Source: Streptomyces iranensis
GTDB taxonomy: Bacteria > Actinomycetota > Actinomycetes > Streptomycetales > Streptomycetaceae
Direction of reading: 5' to 3'
DNA length: 64,000 nucleotides
NCBI RefSeq assembly: GCF_017874715.1
Contig: NZ_JAGGLR010000003.1
Span: forward strand, 372,001-436,000
Shown: positions 8,075-17,800 of the stretch, one piece after another
Layout: each line of letters opens with the position of its first letter
Position numbering within the stretch: the stretch's first letter is position 1
Notes under the pieces: generated by a model
Told to the model about the DNA's origin: nothing
The model's database searches: none
Seen by the model: the letters and a program-made list of their open reading frames with translations, nothing else
Made by a program: the position numbers and the translations under genes

Positions 8075-9088
8075 GTGACCACCTCGACCGAAGCGGACCC
8101 GACCGAGGCCGGCCGCCGCGACGCGGGCGATCCGCGGGGCGGGCGGTTCGACTCCTCCCTCGGCCTCATCATGCTGCTGCTCCTGGTGGTGGTCGCGCAG
8201 GGGCCGGTCCGCCGGGCGCTGTCGGCTCCGGTGGCGCAGAGCTGGACGACCGTGTTCACCGCGGTGGTCCTCCAGGCACTGCCCTTCCTCGTGCTCGGGG
8301 TGCTGCTGTCGGCGCTCATCGCGGTCTTCGTCCCGCCGTCGTTCTTCGCCCGCGCGCTGCCGCGGCGGCCCGCCGTCGCGGTGCCGGTGGCGGGCGTGGC
8401 CGGGGCGGTGCTGCCCGGCTGTGAATGCGCATCCGTACCGGTGGCCGGGGCGCTGGTGCGCAGGGGCGTCACCCCGGCAGCGGCGCTCGCGTTCCTGCTG
8501 TCCGCCCCGGCGATCAACCCGATCGTGCTGACCGCCACCGCCGTCGCGTTCCCCCGTCAGCCGCAGATGGTGCTCGCCCGGTTCGTGGCGAGTCTGTTCG
8601 TGGCGTGTGCGATGGGCTGGCTGTGGCAGCGGCTGGGGCGGGCCGACTGGTTGCGCCCACCGGCCCGCCCCGCCTTCCACGGCCACGGAAAGGGCGCCGC
8701 GTTCTGGGCGTCCGTACGCCACGATGTGATGCACGCCGGTGGCTTCCTCGTCGTCGGCGCCATGGCCGCGGCCACCCTCAAGGCCGTGGTCCCGGCGAGC
8801 TGGCTGCGCGGCGCCGCCGATGACCCGGTCGTGTCGATCCTGGCCCTGGCGGTCCTCGCGGTGCTGCTGTCGATCTGCTCCGAGGCCGACGCCTTCGTGG
8901 CCGCGTCCCTGTCGCAGTTCTCGCTCACCGCCCGGCTGGCGTTCCTCGTCGTCGGCCCGATGATCGACCTGAAGCTGTTCGCGATGCAGACCGGCACGTT
9001 CGGCCGCGGGTTCGCGCTGCGGTTCGCGCCCGCCACCTTCGTCCTCGCCGTCCTGGTGTCGACCCTGGTCGGGGCGGTGCTGCTGTGA
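8075..9088 (+). CDS. YraQ/DUF318-family permease
   Basis: Polytopic membrane protein of 337 residues with about eight hydrophobic segments. The family's conserved core PGCECASVPVAGALVRRGV, with its CxC pair, is near residues 114-132, followed by FLLSAPAINPIV. DUF318 proteins are putative permeases, often paired with a TIGR03943 protein as here; metal or small-solute transport has been suggested for some members, but the substrate is not established. It starts with GTG 15 nt after GGAGG and overlaps the next gene by 4 nt (GTGA), so the two are coupled. Confidence 0.9.
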   Translation: MTTSTEADPTEAGRRDAGDPRGGRFDSSLGLIMLLLLVVVAQGPVRRALSAPVAQSWTTVFTAVVLQALPFLVLGVLLSALIAVFVPPSFFARALPRRPAVAVPVAGVAGAVLPGCECASVPVAGALVRRGVTPAAALAFLLSAPAINPIVLTATAVAFPRQPQMVLARFVASLFVACAMGWLWQRLGRADWLRPPARPAFHGHGKGAAFWASVRHDVMHAGGFLVVGAMAAATLKAVVPASWLRGAADDPVVSILALAVLAVLLSICSEADAFVAASLSQFSLTARLAFLVVGPMIDLKLFAMQTGTFGRGFALRFAPATFVLAVLVSTLVGAVLL

Positions 9089-9858
9089 ACAGGAAGGCTC
9101 AGGCGATCGTGCTGTTCCTGGTCGGCGGGGCGGTGCTGCGGGCCGGATCCACCGACCTCTATCTGCGCTATGTGAAGGCGGGGCTGCGCCCGCTGCTCCT
9201 CGCGGCCGGTGTCGTCCTGATGGCGGCGGCCGTCGCCACCGTCTGGTACGAGCGGCGGACGCGCCCGGCCGGTGAGGACGCGGGGGAGGGCGAAGACGGT
9301 CACGGTGAGGGCGAAAGCGGCCACGGGGAGGGCGAAGGCGGCCACGCCCACCGGGAACCACGTGTCTCCTGGCTCCTCGTGCTCCCGCTGTTCGCCCTCA
9401 TCCTGGTGGCGCCGCCCGCGCTCGGCTCGTACACCGCCATGCACACCGGCACGGCGCTGCAACGCCCTTGGGGCTTCCCCGCCCTCCCCGCCGGGGACCC
9501 GCTCCCGCTCAATGTCGCCGACTACGCCGGGCGCGCGGTGTACGACCACGGGCGCTCCCTGGAGCACCGCAGGGTCAAGATCACCGGCTTCGTCGCCCTC
9601 GACGGCCACGGTGCCCCCTATCTCGTCCGGATGGCGCTCAACTGCTGCGCCGCCGACGCCCAGCCCGTCAAGATCGGCCTGACCGGACGGATCCCCGCGG
9701 TGCTGGAACCCGACACCTGGCTCCAGGTCATCGGCACCTACACCCGCAAGCGGACCAAGGACCCGGTGGGCGGTGGCGCCATCCCGTACCTCGAGGTCAG
9801 CCGGTCCAGGCCGGTCCCTGCCCCGCGCGATCCGTACGACGAGAGCTGGAACGGCTGA
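9085..9858 (+). CDS. TIGR03943-family permease partner with His-rich loop
   Basis: Protein of 257 residues: two N-terminal membrane helices, a His/Glu/Gly-rich loop (about 63-90), a third helix (about 93-115) and an extracytoplasmic C-terminal domain with the family CC motif (LNCCAADAQPV). Proteins of this family occur next to DUF318 permeases and probably form a complex with them. The His-rich loop consists of three 7-residue units (GEGEDGH type) and looks like a divalent-metal sink, which fits a metal-related role (inference). GTG start overlaps the permease stop. Confidence 0.88.
   Translation: MNRKAQAIVLFLVGGAVLRAGSTDLYLRYVKAGLRPLLLAAGVVLMAAAVATVWYERRTRPAGEDAGEGEDGHGEGESGHGEGEGGHAHREPRVSWLLVLPLFALILVAPPALGSYTAMHTGTALQRPWGFPALPAGDPLPLNVADYAGRAVYDHGRSLEHRRVKITGFVALDGHGAPYLVRMALNCCAADAQPVKIGLTGRIPAVLEPDTWLQVIGTYTRKRTKDPVGGGAIPYLEVSRSRPVPAPRDPYDESWNG
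9283..9345 (+). repeat. Three 21-bp tandem units encoding GEGExGH
   Basis: In-frame 21-bp units at 9283, 9304 and 9325 encode GEGEDGH, GEGESGH and GEGEGGH inside the TIGR03943-type protein. The next codons continue with AHREP. Likely a metal-binding linker that can grow or shrink by slippage. Confidence 0.85.
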
Positions 9859-9985
9859 GGGCTGACCATTCGTCAGGCCCCCCGCCCCGCCACCCGGTCG
9901 CTAGAATCCGCCGAGCGGCTGCTGATCTTGGGGGAGCGGGCGGCCGACCACAGGAGTTCTTCCTGCCACCACCTGGGAGTCGACC

Positions 9986-10996
9986 ATGGAGCACACCTCG
10001 CCCGAGCGCGCGGCCATGGCACCGCTCGGCCCACCGCCGCCGTTCGATCCGGAACTCGCCATGGCGCTCACGGCCATCCATGAACTCCTGCCGCCCGGCG
10101 GCTCCGGGGCCGATCCGGGTGCGACACCCCCTGAGGGCGTGCCGGGGATGGAGCCGGTGACGAACGAGGCCCTGGAGCGCGACGGGGTCTTCCGGGTCGA
10201 GGAGCGGTCCGTCCCCGGCCCGGTGGGCGCGCCGGACGTCTCCCTGCTGATCTGCCGTTTGGCGGACGCGGCCACTGAGGTGCCGGTGCTGTACCACATC
10301 CACGGCGGTGGCATGACGGTCGGGGACAACCGCACGGGCGTGCCGGAGATGCTCGACCTCGCCCAGGAACTGGGACTCTCCGTGGTCTCCGTCGAGTACC
10401 GCCTGGCGCCGGGGACCCAGCACCCCGGGCCGGTCGAGGACTGCTACGCCGGTCTGGTCTGGACGGCCGAACACGCCGCGGAGCTGGGCATCGACCCCGG
10501 GCGCGTCATCGTCGTCGGGGGCAGCGCGGGTGGCGGCCTCGCCGCCGCGGTCGCGCTGCTGGCCCGGGACCGCGGCGGCCCCGCCCTGTTCGGACAACTG
10601 CTGATGTGCCCCATGCTGGACGACCGCAACGACACGCCCTCCGCCCGGCAGATGGCAGGCGTAGGGGTGTGGGACAGGGCCGCCAACGAGGCCGGATGGA
10701 CGGCACTGCTCGGCGCCGCACGCGGGACCGACGACGTCTCGCCCTACGCGGCACCGGCCCGCGCGACGGACCTGTCCGGTCTGCCTCCCGCGTTCATCGA
10801 CGTAGGGGCCGCGGAAACGTTCCGCGACGAGGACGTCGACTACGCCGGGCGCATCTGGCGGGCCGGCGGACAGGCCGAACTGCACGTCTGGCCCGGTGCC
10901 TTCCACGGATTCTCGGGCATGGCACCGCAGGCGGCCGTCTCACGGGACGCGCGGGCGGCGCGGCTGCGGTGGCTGCGCAGGCTTCTGGCCCACTGA
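9986..10996 (+). CDS. Alpha/beta-hydrolase, HSL-type esterase/lipase
   Basis: Cytoplasmic ester hydrolase of 336 residues from the hormone-sensitive-lipase branch. It shows the oxyanion motif HGGG (YHIHGGGMTVGDN, about residue 95), nucleophile Ser in VGGSAGG (about 175), and candidate Asp and His near the C-terminus (FIDVGAAE region and GAFHGFSG). No signal peptide. GGGAG precedes the ATG. It is convergent with the dehydratase operon 49 bp downstream. The natural substrate is unknown. Confidence 0.92.
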   Translation: MEHTSPERAAMAPLGPPPPFDPELAMALTAIHELLPPGGSGADPGATPPEGVPGMEPVTNEALERDGVFRVEERSVPGPVGAPDVSLLICRLADAATEVPVLYHIHGGGMTVGDNRTGVPEMLDLAQELGLSVVSVEYRLAPGTQHPGPVEDCYAGLVWTAEHAAELGIDPGRVIVVGGSAGGGLAAAVALLARDRGGPALFGQLLMCPMLDDRNDTPSARQMAGVGVWDRAANEAGWTALLGAARGTDDVSPYAAPARATDLSGLPPAFIDVGAAETFRDEDVDYAGRIWRAGGQAELHVWPGAFHGFSGMAPQAAVSRDARAARLRWLRRLLAH

Positions 10997-11045
10997 TGGC
11001 CGCCGCGCGCCGACCGTACGTACCACCGCGCGGTGACCGTCAGGA

Positions 11046-12779
11046 TCAGTGGGATTCGCGGGGCACCGGATGTCCGCTGCCGCCGACCAGGAAGTCCAGG
11101 TCAAGGCCCTGGTCGGCCTGCAGCACACGCTCGGTGTAGAGCCTGCTCCAGCCCCGGTCGGCGACCGGCGGCGGGGGCTCCCAGGCGGCCCGTCGGCGCT
11201 CCAGCTCCTCCTCGCCCACATCCAGGGTCAGCGTGCGCGCCGGGACGTCCAGGGTGATCCAGTCGCCGTCGCGCACCAGCGCCAGCGGGCCACCAACGGC
11301 GGACTCGGGGGACACATGGAGCACCACGGTGCCGAAGCCGGTGCCGGACATCCGGCCGTCACATATGCGCACCATGTCCTCGACGCCCTTGCGCAGCAAC
11401 TTGGGTGGCAGCACCACATTGGACACCTCGGGCATCCCCGGGTAGCCGCGCGGGCCGCTGCCCCGGATCACCAGCACGGTGTTCTCGTCCACCGGCAGGT
11501 CCTCATCCGCGTGCACGGCGAGGTAGTCCTCCGGCGTGTCGAACACCAGGGCCCGGCCACGGTGGGTGAGCAGATGGCGCGATGCGGCGGACTGTTTGAT
11601 CACCGCGCCGTTCGGCGCGAGATTGCCGCGCAGTACGGCGGTGCCGGTGCCCGCCTCCTGGAACGGCTCGTCCAGTGTCCGGATCACCTCGCGGTTCCAG
11701 CACTCGGCGTCGGCGACGTTCTCCGCCACCGTACGGCCGGTCACCGTGGTCGGCTCCGGGTGCAGCAGCGCACCCAGCTCGCGCATCACCACCGGCAGCC
11801 CACCGGCGTAGCAGAAGTCCTCCATCAGGAACCGTCCGGAGGGCTGCAGATCGACCAGCGTGGGCACCTCCCGGGCCAGCGCGTCGAAGTCGTCGAGAGC
11901 CAGCGGCACGCCCAGCCGCCCCGCGATGGCCAGCAGATGGATCACCGCGTTGGTGGACCCGCCGATGGCCGCGTTGACCCGGATCGCGTTCTCGAACGCC
12001 TCCCGGGTCATGATCTGCGACGGCCGCAGATCCTCCTCCACCATGGCCACGATCCGCTGCCCGGCGCGCTGCGCCGTCTCGTACCGTCGCGAGTCCACCG
12101 CCGGCCAGCTCGCCGAAAAGGGCAGCTGCATGCCGAGTGCCTCGGCCATCGACGCCATGGTGGACGCGGTGCCCATGGTCATGCAGTGCCCGTTGGACCG
12201 GGCCATACAGCCCTCGGCGAAGAAGCACTCCTCCTGGGTCATCCGCCCGGCCGCCAGTTCGGCCTCGAACCGCCACACCTGGGTGCCCGAGCCCACATCC
12301 CCGCCCCGGTACTTGCCGTTGAGCATCGGACCGCCGGTGACCATGATGGCCGGCAGATCGACACTGGAGGCGGCCATCAGCAGACCCGGAGTGGTCTTGT
12401 CACAGCCGGACAGCAGCACCACACCGTCCAGCGGATTGGCCCGCATCAGCTCTTCGGCCTCCATGGCCAGCAGATTGCGGTACAGCATCGCGGTGGGCCG
12501 CATCAGCGTCTCGCCCAGCGCCATCGCGGGGAACTCCAGCGGAAAGCCACCGGCCTGCCACACCCCGCGCTTCACCGACTCCGCCACCCGCTGCAGATGG
12601 CTGTTGCAGGGCGCCAGCTCCGACCACGTCGTGGCGATGCCGATCACCGGACGGCCGTCGAACACCTCACCGGTATAGCCCTGGTTGCGCATCCAGGACC
12701 GATAGACCATCCCGGACCGGCCCTCCGCACCGAACCAGGCCGCGCTCCGCCGACGGCCGTGTGTTCCCGTGTCAGTCAC
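11046..12779 (-). CDS. IlvD/Edd-family dehydratase (sugar-acid dehydratase-like)
   Basis: Fe-S dependent dehydratase of 577 residues converting a 2,3-dihydroxy acid to the 2-keto acid. Candidate cluster ligands are the Cys residues in APCNSH, SGCDKTTPG and SNGHCMTMGTAS; GGSTNAVIHLLAIAGRLG is the family signature. The context (an SDR 26 nt upstream, no branched-chain genes) points to an aldonate or sugar-acid dehydratase rather than biosynthetic IlvD, but this is inference. Start is GTG 12779 with AGGGAG upstream; the frame stays open upstream only because it reads through the SDR gene. Confidence 0.9.
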   Translation of the reverse strand: MTDTGTHGRRRSAAWFGAEGRSGMVYRSWMRNQGYTGEVFDGRPVIGIATTWSELAPCNSHLQRVAESVKRGVWQAGGFPLEFPAMALGETLMRPTAMLYRNLLAMEAEELMRANPLDGVVLLSGCDKTTPGLLMAASSVDLPAIMVTGGPMLNGKYRGGDVGSGTQVWRFEAELAAGRMTQEECFFAEGCMARSNGHCMTMGTASTMASMAEALGMQLPFSASWPAVDSRRYETAQRAGQRIVAMVEEDLRPSQIMTREAFENAIRVNAAIGGSTNAVIHLLAIAGRLGVPLALDDFDALAREVPTLVDLQPSGRFLMEDFCYAGGLPVVMRELGALLHPEPTTVTGRTVAENVADAECWNREVIRTLDEPFQEAGTGTAVLRGNLAPNGAVIKQSAASRHLLTHRGRALVFDTPEDYLAVHADEDLPVDENTVLVIRGSGPRGYPGMPEVSNVVLPPKLLRKGVEDMVRICDGRMSGTGFGTVVLHVSPESAVGGPLALVRDGDWITLDVPARTLTLDVGEEELERRRAAWEPPPPVADRGWSRLYTERVLQADQGLDLDFLVGGSGHPVPRESH

Positions 12780-12805
12780 TTCTGCACTCCCTCTGGCGAT
12801 CCTTG

Positions 12806-13624
12806 TCAGCGAAGGGTGATGACGTTTCCGGTGATGAGCGCGGCCTCGTCGGAGGCGAGGAAGACGATGGTCTTCGCGACCTCGGCCGGATCGGCGACAT
12901 GGAAATGGGTGGGGCTCGCGGCGACGAACCGCCGGACCTCGTGCGTGACCCACCCGGTGTCGGTCACGGGCGGCTGCACCACATTGGCCGTGATGCCGAA
13001 CCCGGCCAGCTCCGCGGCCGCCGACAGGGTGTAGTCGGTCTGTGCGGCCTTCGCCGCGCCGTAGGACACCTCTCCGGGGAAACCGAGCTCCCCTCCCGAC
13101 GTCAGGCCCACGATCCGCCCCCAGTCGGCACCGCGTGCCCGGTGGCGGCGGGCCAGCTCGCCGATCAGCAGCGCGGGCGCCATCGCGTCCACCGAGAACT
13201 GCCGGGACCAGGTCTCCGCGCTGACGGGGCGCAGCGGCCGGTCGAACCGGTCGGCCGGATCGGGGGTGAAGGTGTCCTGGATCCACCCCGAGGCGTTGTT
13301 GACCAGGATGTCGACCGGACCCAGGCGGTCCTCGGCGAGGTCGAAGAGCCGCTCCGGAACCGCCGGGTCGCCGAGGTCCGCCTCAAAGGCCTCGGCCCGC
13401 CCTCCGGCCCGGCGGATCTCCGCCGCGACTTCTTCACCGTCGGTGGACCGCGCGGCTCGGTACGGATCCGGGGCGTCCCCCTCGCCGGTGCCGGGTGGCG
13501 GTCGCAGATAGGTGCAGAGCACCGCGACGCCACGGGCCGCCAGCGCTTGTGCCGTCGCGGCGCCGATCCCCTGGTTCGCCCCCGTCACCAGGGCGACATG
13601 GCTGGTTGACGATGTTTCCCGCAC
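12806..13624 (-). CDS. SDR-family oxidoreductase, operon with the dehydratase
   Basis: NAD(P)-dependent short-chain dehydrogenase of 272 residues. It has the cofactor loop TGANQGIGA near the N-terminus, NNAS (VDILVNNASG), a catalytic Ser region (IVGLTSGG) and YGAAKAA (Y-x3-K). An unusual insert of about 20 residues rich in Pro, Gly and Asp follows the first beta strands, where most SDRs have a short loop. The likely start is GTG 13624 with weak GGGG upstream. Its stop lies 26 nt before the dehydratase GTG, so the two are co-transcribed and probably act in one sugar or polyol oxidation route (inference). Confidence 0.88.
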   Translation of the reverse strand: MRETSSTSHVALVTGANQGIGAATAQALAARGVAVLCTYLRPPPGTGEGDAPDPYRAARSTDGEEVAAEIRRAGGRAEAFEADLGDPAVPERLFDLAEDRLGPVDILVNNASGWIQDTFTPDPADRFDRPLRPVSAETWSRQFSVDAMAPALLIGELARRHRARGADWGRIVGLTSGGELGFPGEVSYGAAKAAQTDYTLSAAAELAGFGITANVVQPPVTDTGWVTHEVRRFVAASPTHFHVADPAEVAKTIVFLASDEAALITGNVITLR

Positions 13625-13700
13625 CCCCGCAGTACAGCAAAGACGAGCGCCACGCGGAAGATCGTGTCCTCGGCGTTCTCGGCGAAGCCGTGCTTCGGCC

Positions 13701-13740
13701 CGGCGCCGTCCGGCGCCGTCCGGCGCCATCCGGCGGTTCC
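13701..13740. repeat. 10-bp tandem repeat in divergent SDR intergenic region
   Basis: CGGCGCCGTC occurs twice in perfect tandem at 13701-13720, then as CGGCGCCATC and a degenerate fourth unit. It lies in the 235-bp gap between the two divergent SDR genes. Each unit contains the palindrome GGCGCC. Confidence 0.6.
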
Positions 13741-13859
13741 GCGTGGACGTCCGTTCAGCCCTGGGGCGGCGAGCCGTACGGCTCGGTGGGGGCCGGTGCG
13801 GTAAGCATCCGGTGCGTGTGGTGTGGATCGGTGTCCGGCCTACGGTGAGGAGTGTCCGC

Positions 13860-14600
13860 ATGAGTGGTGAGCTGTCCGGTGCCACGGCCCTGATCACGGG
13901 CGCCACGGCGGGGATCGGCCGGGCCGTGGCCCTGCGGCTGGGGGCGCTGGGGGCAGAGGTCGTCGTCCACGGCCGGGACGCGCGTCGTGGCGCGGACGTG
14001 GTCCAGGAGGTGTCCGCGACGGGCGCCACGGCCAGGTTCGTGGCGGCGGATCTGGCCGAGGCCGACGATGTACGGCGGCTGGCCGCCGAGACGGGGGACG
14101 TGGACATCCTGGTCAACAACGCGGGTGTCTACCGGTTCGCGGACACCGCCGGGACCTCGTCCGAGATGTTCGACGTCCATATGGCCATCAACGCCCGTGC
14201 GCCGCTTCTGCTGGTGGGACGGCTCGCACCGGGTATGGCCGCCAGGGGCCACGGGGCCATTGTCAACCTCAGCACCATCGCCGCCGGTGCCCCCGCCCGC
14301 AATGCCGGGGCGTACGGCGCCTCGAAGGCCGCGCTGGAGCTGCTGACCCGGGTGTGGGCCGATGAGTTCGGCGGCCGGGGAGTCCGGGTCAATGCCGTCC
14401 GCTCGGGTCCGGTCCGTACACCGGGCACCTCCGAGATGGGGGAGGAGGCCCTGCGGACCGTGGCACGGGCCACGGTTCTGGACCGGCCCGCGGCGCCCGA
14501 GGAAATCGCCGAAGCGGTGCTCTTCCTCGTCTCCCCGCGGGCGAGTTACATCACCGGCGCCATCCTGGAGGCCCGGGGCGGTGAGCTCGCCTTGGGCTGA
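13860..14600 (+). CDS. SDR-family oxidoreductase
   Basis: Classical short-chain dehydrogenase of 246 residues: TGATAGIGRA cofactor loop, HGRD after beta-2 (favouring NADPH), NNAG, the catalytic Ser in NLSTIAAG, and Y-x3-K in YGASKAA. The C-terminal ASYITGAILEARGG matches the family. ATG 13860 follows GTGAGGAG. It is transcribed away from the dehydratase/SDR pair. The substrate cannot be inferred. It ends before a large terminator-like inverted repeat. Confidence 0.93.
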   Translation: MSGELSGATALITGATAGIGRAVALRLGALGAEVVVHGRDARRGADVVQEVSATGATARFVAADLAEADDVRRLAAETGDVDILVNNAGVYRFADTAGTSSEMFDVHMAINARAPLLLVGRLAPGMAARGHGAIVNLSTIAAGAPARNAGAYGASKAALELLTRVWADEFGGRGVRVNAVRSGPVRTPGTSEMGEEALRTVARATVLDRPAAPEEIAEAVLFLVSPRASYITGAILEARGGELALG

Positions 14601-14662
14601 CGCACACCGGGACTTCGGGGCTTAGGGGGTGGCCGGCGGATCGTGACGCCTGCGGCGGGCTG

Positions 14663-14782
14663 TTCCCCTCCCCGCCCCTTCCCGAACTGGGGCTCTGCCC
14701 CAGACCCCGGACGGGGGCTCTGCCCCCAGACCCGGGGTCTGGGGGCGAAGCCCCTGGTATCGGGAAGGGGCGGGGAGGGGAA
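14663..14782. terminator. Large nested inverted repeat, bidirectional terminator
   Basis: Perfect 23-bp arms at 14663-14685 and 14760-14782 enclose three smaller hairpins: CTGGGGC/GCCCCAG with a TCT loop, GGGGGC/GCCCCC with a TCT loop, and GGGGC/GCCCC with a GAA loop. It separates the convergent SDR and signalling-protein genes. GGGGCTCTGCCCC-type hairpins are common intergenic elements in Streptomyces. Confidence 0.85.
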
Positions 14783-14877
14783 AGCACCGACATGCGGCTC
14801 CGCCGCGCTGGCCGCCGGACATCCCGCAGGGCGGCCTTGGGCGCGGCGACGGTCCTTACGGCGCAGGGCGACGGTCC

Positions 14878-17800
14878 TTACGGTGGTGCGCCGGTCCACG
14901 CGATGGGCTGTTCCGTCCAGATGCACTTGCCCTCGGCGGTGTAACGGGTCCCCCAACGCTGCGAGAGCGCGGAGACCAGCTGTAGCCCCCGCCCTCCCTC
15001 GTCCGTCTCGGCGGCCCGGCGGATCCGGGGGGTGGTGGCGCTGGCGTCCGAGACCTCGCAGATCAGCGATCTGCCGCGGATCAGCCGGAGCCGGGTGGGC
15101 CCCTTGGCGTGCCGTACGACATTGGCGACAAGCTCGCTGGCCAGCAGCTCGGTGGTCACGACGAGCTCGTCGAGACCCCATGCCTCGAGTTGTTCGCGCA
15201 CATGGGTGCGGGCGAGACCGGCGGCCACCGGGTCCTCCGGCAGTGGCCACCCGGCGGTGTTCCCGGACGCCAGCCCGTGGAGCCGGGCGATCAGCAGGGC
15301 GGTGTCGTCGGCGGTCAGCCGTTTCGTGGGCAGCATGGCCCCGACCAGGAGGTCGCAGAGCCGGTCGAGCCGGTCGTGGTCCGCCCCGTGTCGGCCGCCC
15401 GCCCTGCGGCCGCTGCTACGCGGACGGGGCGGAGGACACGTGAGGAGCCGCCCGTACTCGCTGGTCAGCACCTGGGTGCACTCGGCGATACCGGTGTCGA
15501 TGTCGCGCGCCGCGGACTCCACCAGGCCGTCGGTGTACATCACCAGCAGACTGCCGTCGGGCAGCCGCAGATCCACGGTGGAGAACGGGGGCTCCCCGGC
15601 GCCCAGCGGCGGATCGGGCGTCGGCTCCAGGCACTCCACGCTTCCGTCCGGGCGCACGATCAGCGGCGGGGGGTGACCGGCGCGGGCGAGGGAGCAGTAC
15701 CCCGTGATGGGGTCGTACACCGCGTACAGACAGGTGGCGAAGGAGTCGTCGCCCAGATCGCTGACGACCTCGTTCAGATGGGCCAGGACCTCCTCGGGAG
15801 GCAGCTCCAGGTTGGCGAGCGTATGCACGGCGGTGCGCAGCCGCCCCATGGTGGCGGCCTCCGCCAGACCGTGGCCCATCACATCGCCGATGACGAGGGC
15901 CACCCGCTCCGCGGACAGCGGGATCACGTCGTACCAGTCGCCGCCGATGTCCGTACCGCTGCTGGCGGGCAGATAGCGCACGGCGGGGGTGAGGGCGGCC
16001 GGGGAGGGCAGGACCCGGGGCAGCAGACCGCGCTGGAGCGCCTGGGCGCGGGCGTGTTCGGTGTCGTAGAGCCGGGCCCGTGCCAGTGCCTGGGCGGCCA
16101 TTCCGCTGAGGGCGGTGAGCAGGGTGCGCTCGTCGGCGGAGAGGCGGCGGGGCCTGTCGAAGGAGACGGTGCAGGTGCCGATGGCGTTGCCCGATGCGAT
16201 CAGGGGGAGCACGGCCCAGGCGTTCTTCCGGGCGATGGCGGGGTTGCCGGTGAGATCGGGGAACAGCTGCTCGTACTCCTCGGTCGAGGAGATGAAACGC
16301 GGCCGGCGTGAGCCGAGCACTTCGTTGAGCAGACGGTAACCCCCGAACGCCGGGACCCCGTCGACCCTGCTGAGGAAGGCCCGGGGATAGCCCACGGACC
16401 CCACCACGTTCAGTCGGCCGCCCTCCAGCCACAGCATCAGCAGACCCGAGGCGCCGAACGGCGGCAGCACCTGGCCGGCCATGACCTGGACGACGTCCTG
16501 GGTGGTCACCGCCTCGGCGAGCGCGTTGCCCAACTCGCTGATCCGGGCGGCCTGTTCGGCGCCGACGCGCTCGGCCTCCGCGCGCCGCGCGGCCTGGGTA
16601 CGCCGTTCGGTGACATCGGCGAGATAGGCCGTCAGCCCATCGGGGACCGAGACCAGCCGTATGTGGTACCAGCGGTCGTCGGTGGGCCACTGGATGTCGA
16701 ACCCGGTCGGCCTGCCGTCGGCGGCGGCGCGCCGACAGCGGTCCTCCAGCTCGGGGACCGTGCCCGCGGGGCCCTCCCAGAGCGGCCGGCCGAGCACCTC
16801 TCCGGCCAGGCCGACCAGGCGCTCGGCCTCGACGTTGAGGAAGGTGATCCGCCAGTCCCGGTTCACCGCGAAGAACGCGTCGCTCATGTACCGCAGCGCC
16901 TGCCCCACCGACTCCCGTGCCATCCGGCTCTCGGTGGTGTCCCAGACCTTCCCGAGCATGCGGACCGGTTCGCCGTTCGCGTCGAGTTCGAGATGGGCGC
17001 GGCTCTGCACCCAGCCGGTGGTGCCGTCGGGGCGGCGGACCCGGTACTCGGCCTCGTAGCCGCTCCGCTCGCGCAGCGACTTCTCGGTGGCGGCCATCAC
17101 CCGCGGCATGTCCTCGGGGTGGATGAGGTTGAGCCAGCTCTCGATCCGCCGTTCGTAGCCGCCGGGGAGGCCGAGAAGCGTCAGCCCCGCCCGGTCCCAG
17201 CGCATCTCACCGGTGTGGATGCCCCATTCCCAGGAACCGGCCTTGACCGCGTCCAGGGACTGCTGGACCACCGAGCCGCCCGGCCGCCGCTGCCACCACG
17301 GGTACTCGTCGCAGTCGCCGACCCCGACTCCCGAGCGCGAGAGGCGGCGCTCCGCCCAGCGCCCCACCGCATCGAGGAAGGCGGCCTGCTCGGGGGTCGG
17401 CTCCCGCGGGCCGGTGAGGACGGACAGTGCGCCCACCGGCCCTTCCGGACCGGTCAGCGGAACGGACGCCACGGTGGTCGCCGCCGGAAGGCTCCCGGAG
17501 GCGGCGCGGGCGGTCTCCCCGGCCCCGGGGGCTTCCCCGGCCCCGGTGGTTTCCCCGGCCCTGGCGTTCTCCCCGGCCCCGGGGGCCTCGCCGGAGGCCG
17601 CCGGGAGCCATATGAAGCGGCCGTCCCGCACGGCACGCGCCGGGGCGAGCGGGGCCTCGTCCTGGCGGATCTCCTCCCAGCCGCCGAGGGCGGCGAGCGG
17701 CAGCCCGCTGGCGAGGACCAGGCGCAGCGTACGGCTGCCGGCCGGACCGCAGGACCAGTGCACCAGGCCCGCGAGGCCGCCCAGCTCGGAGACCGCCTGG

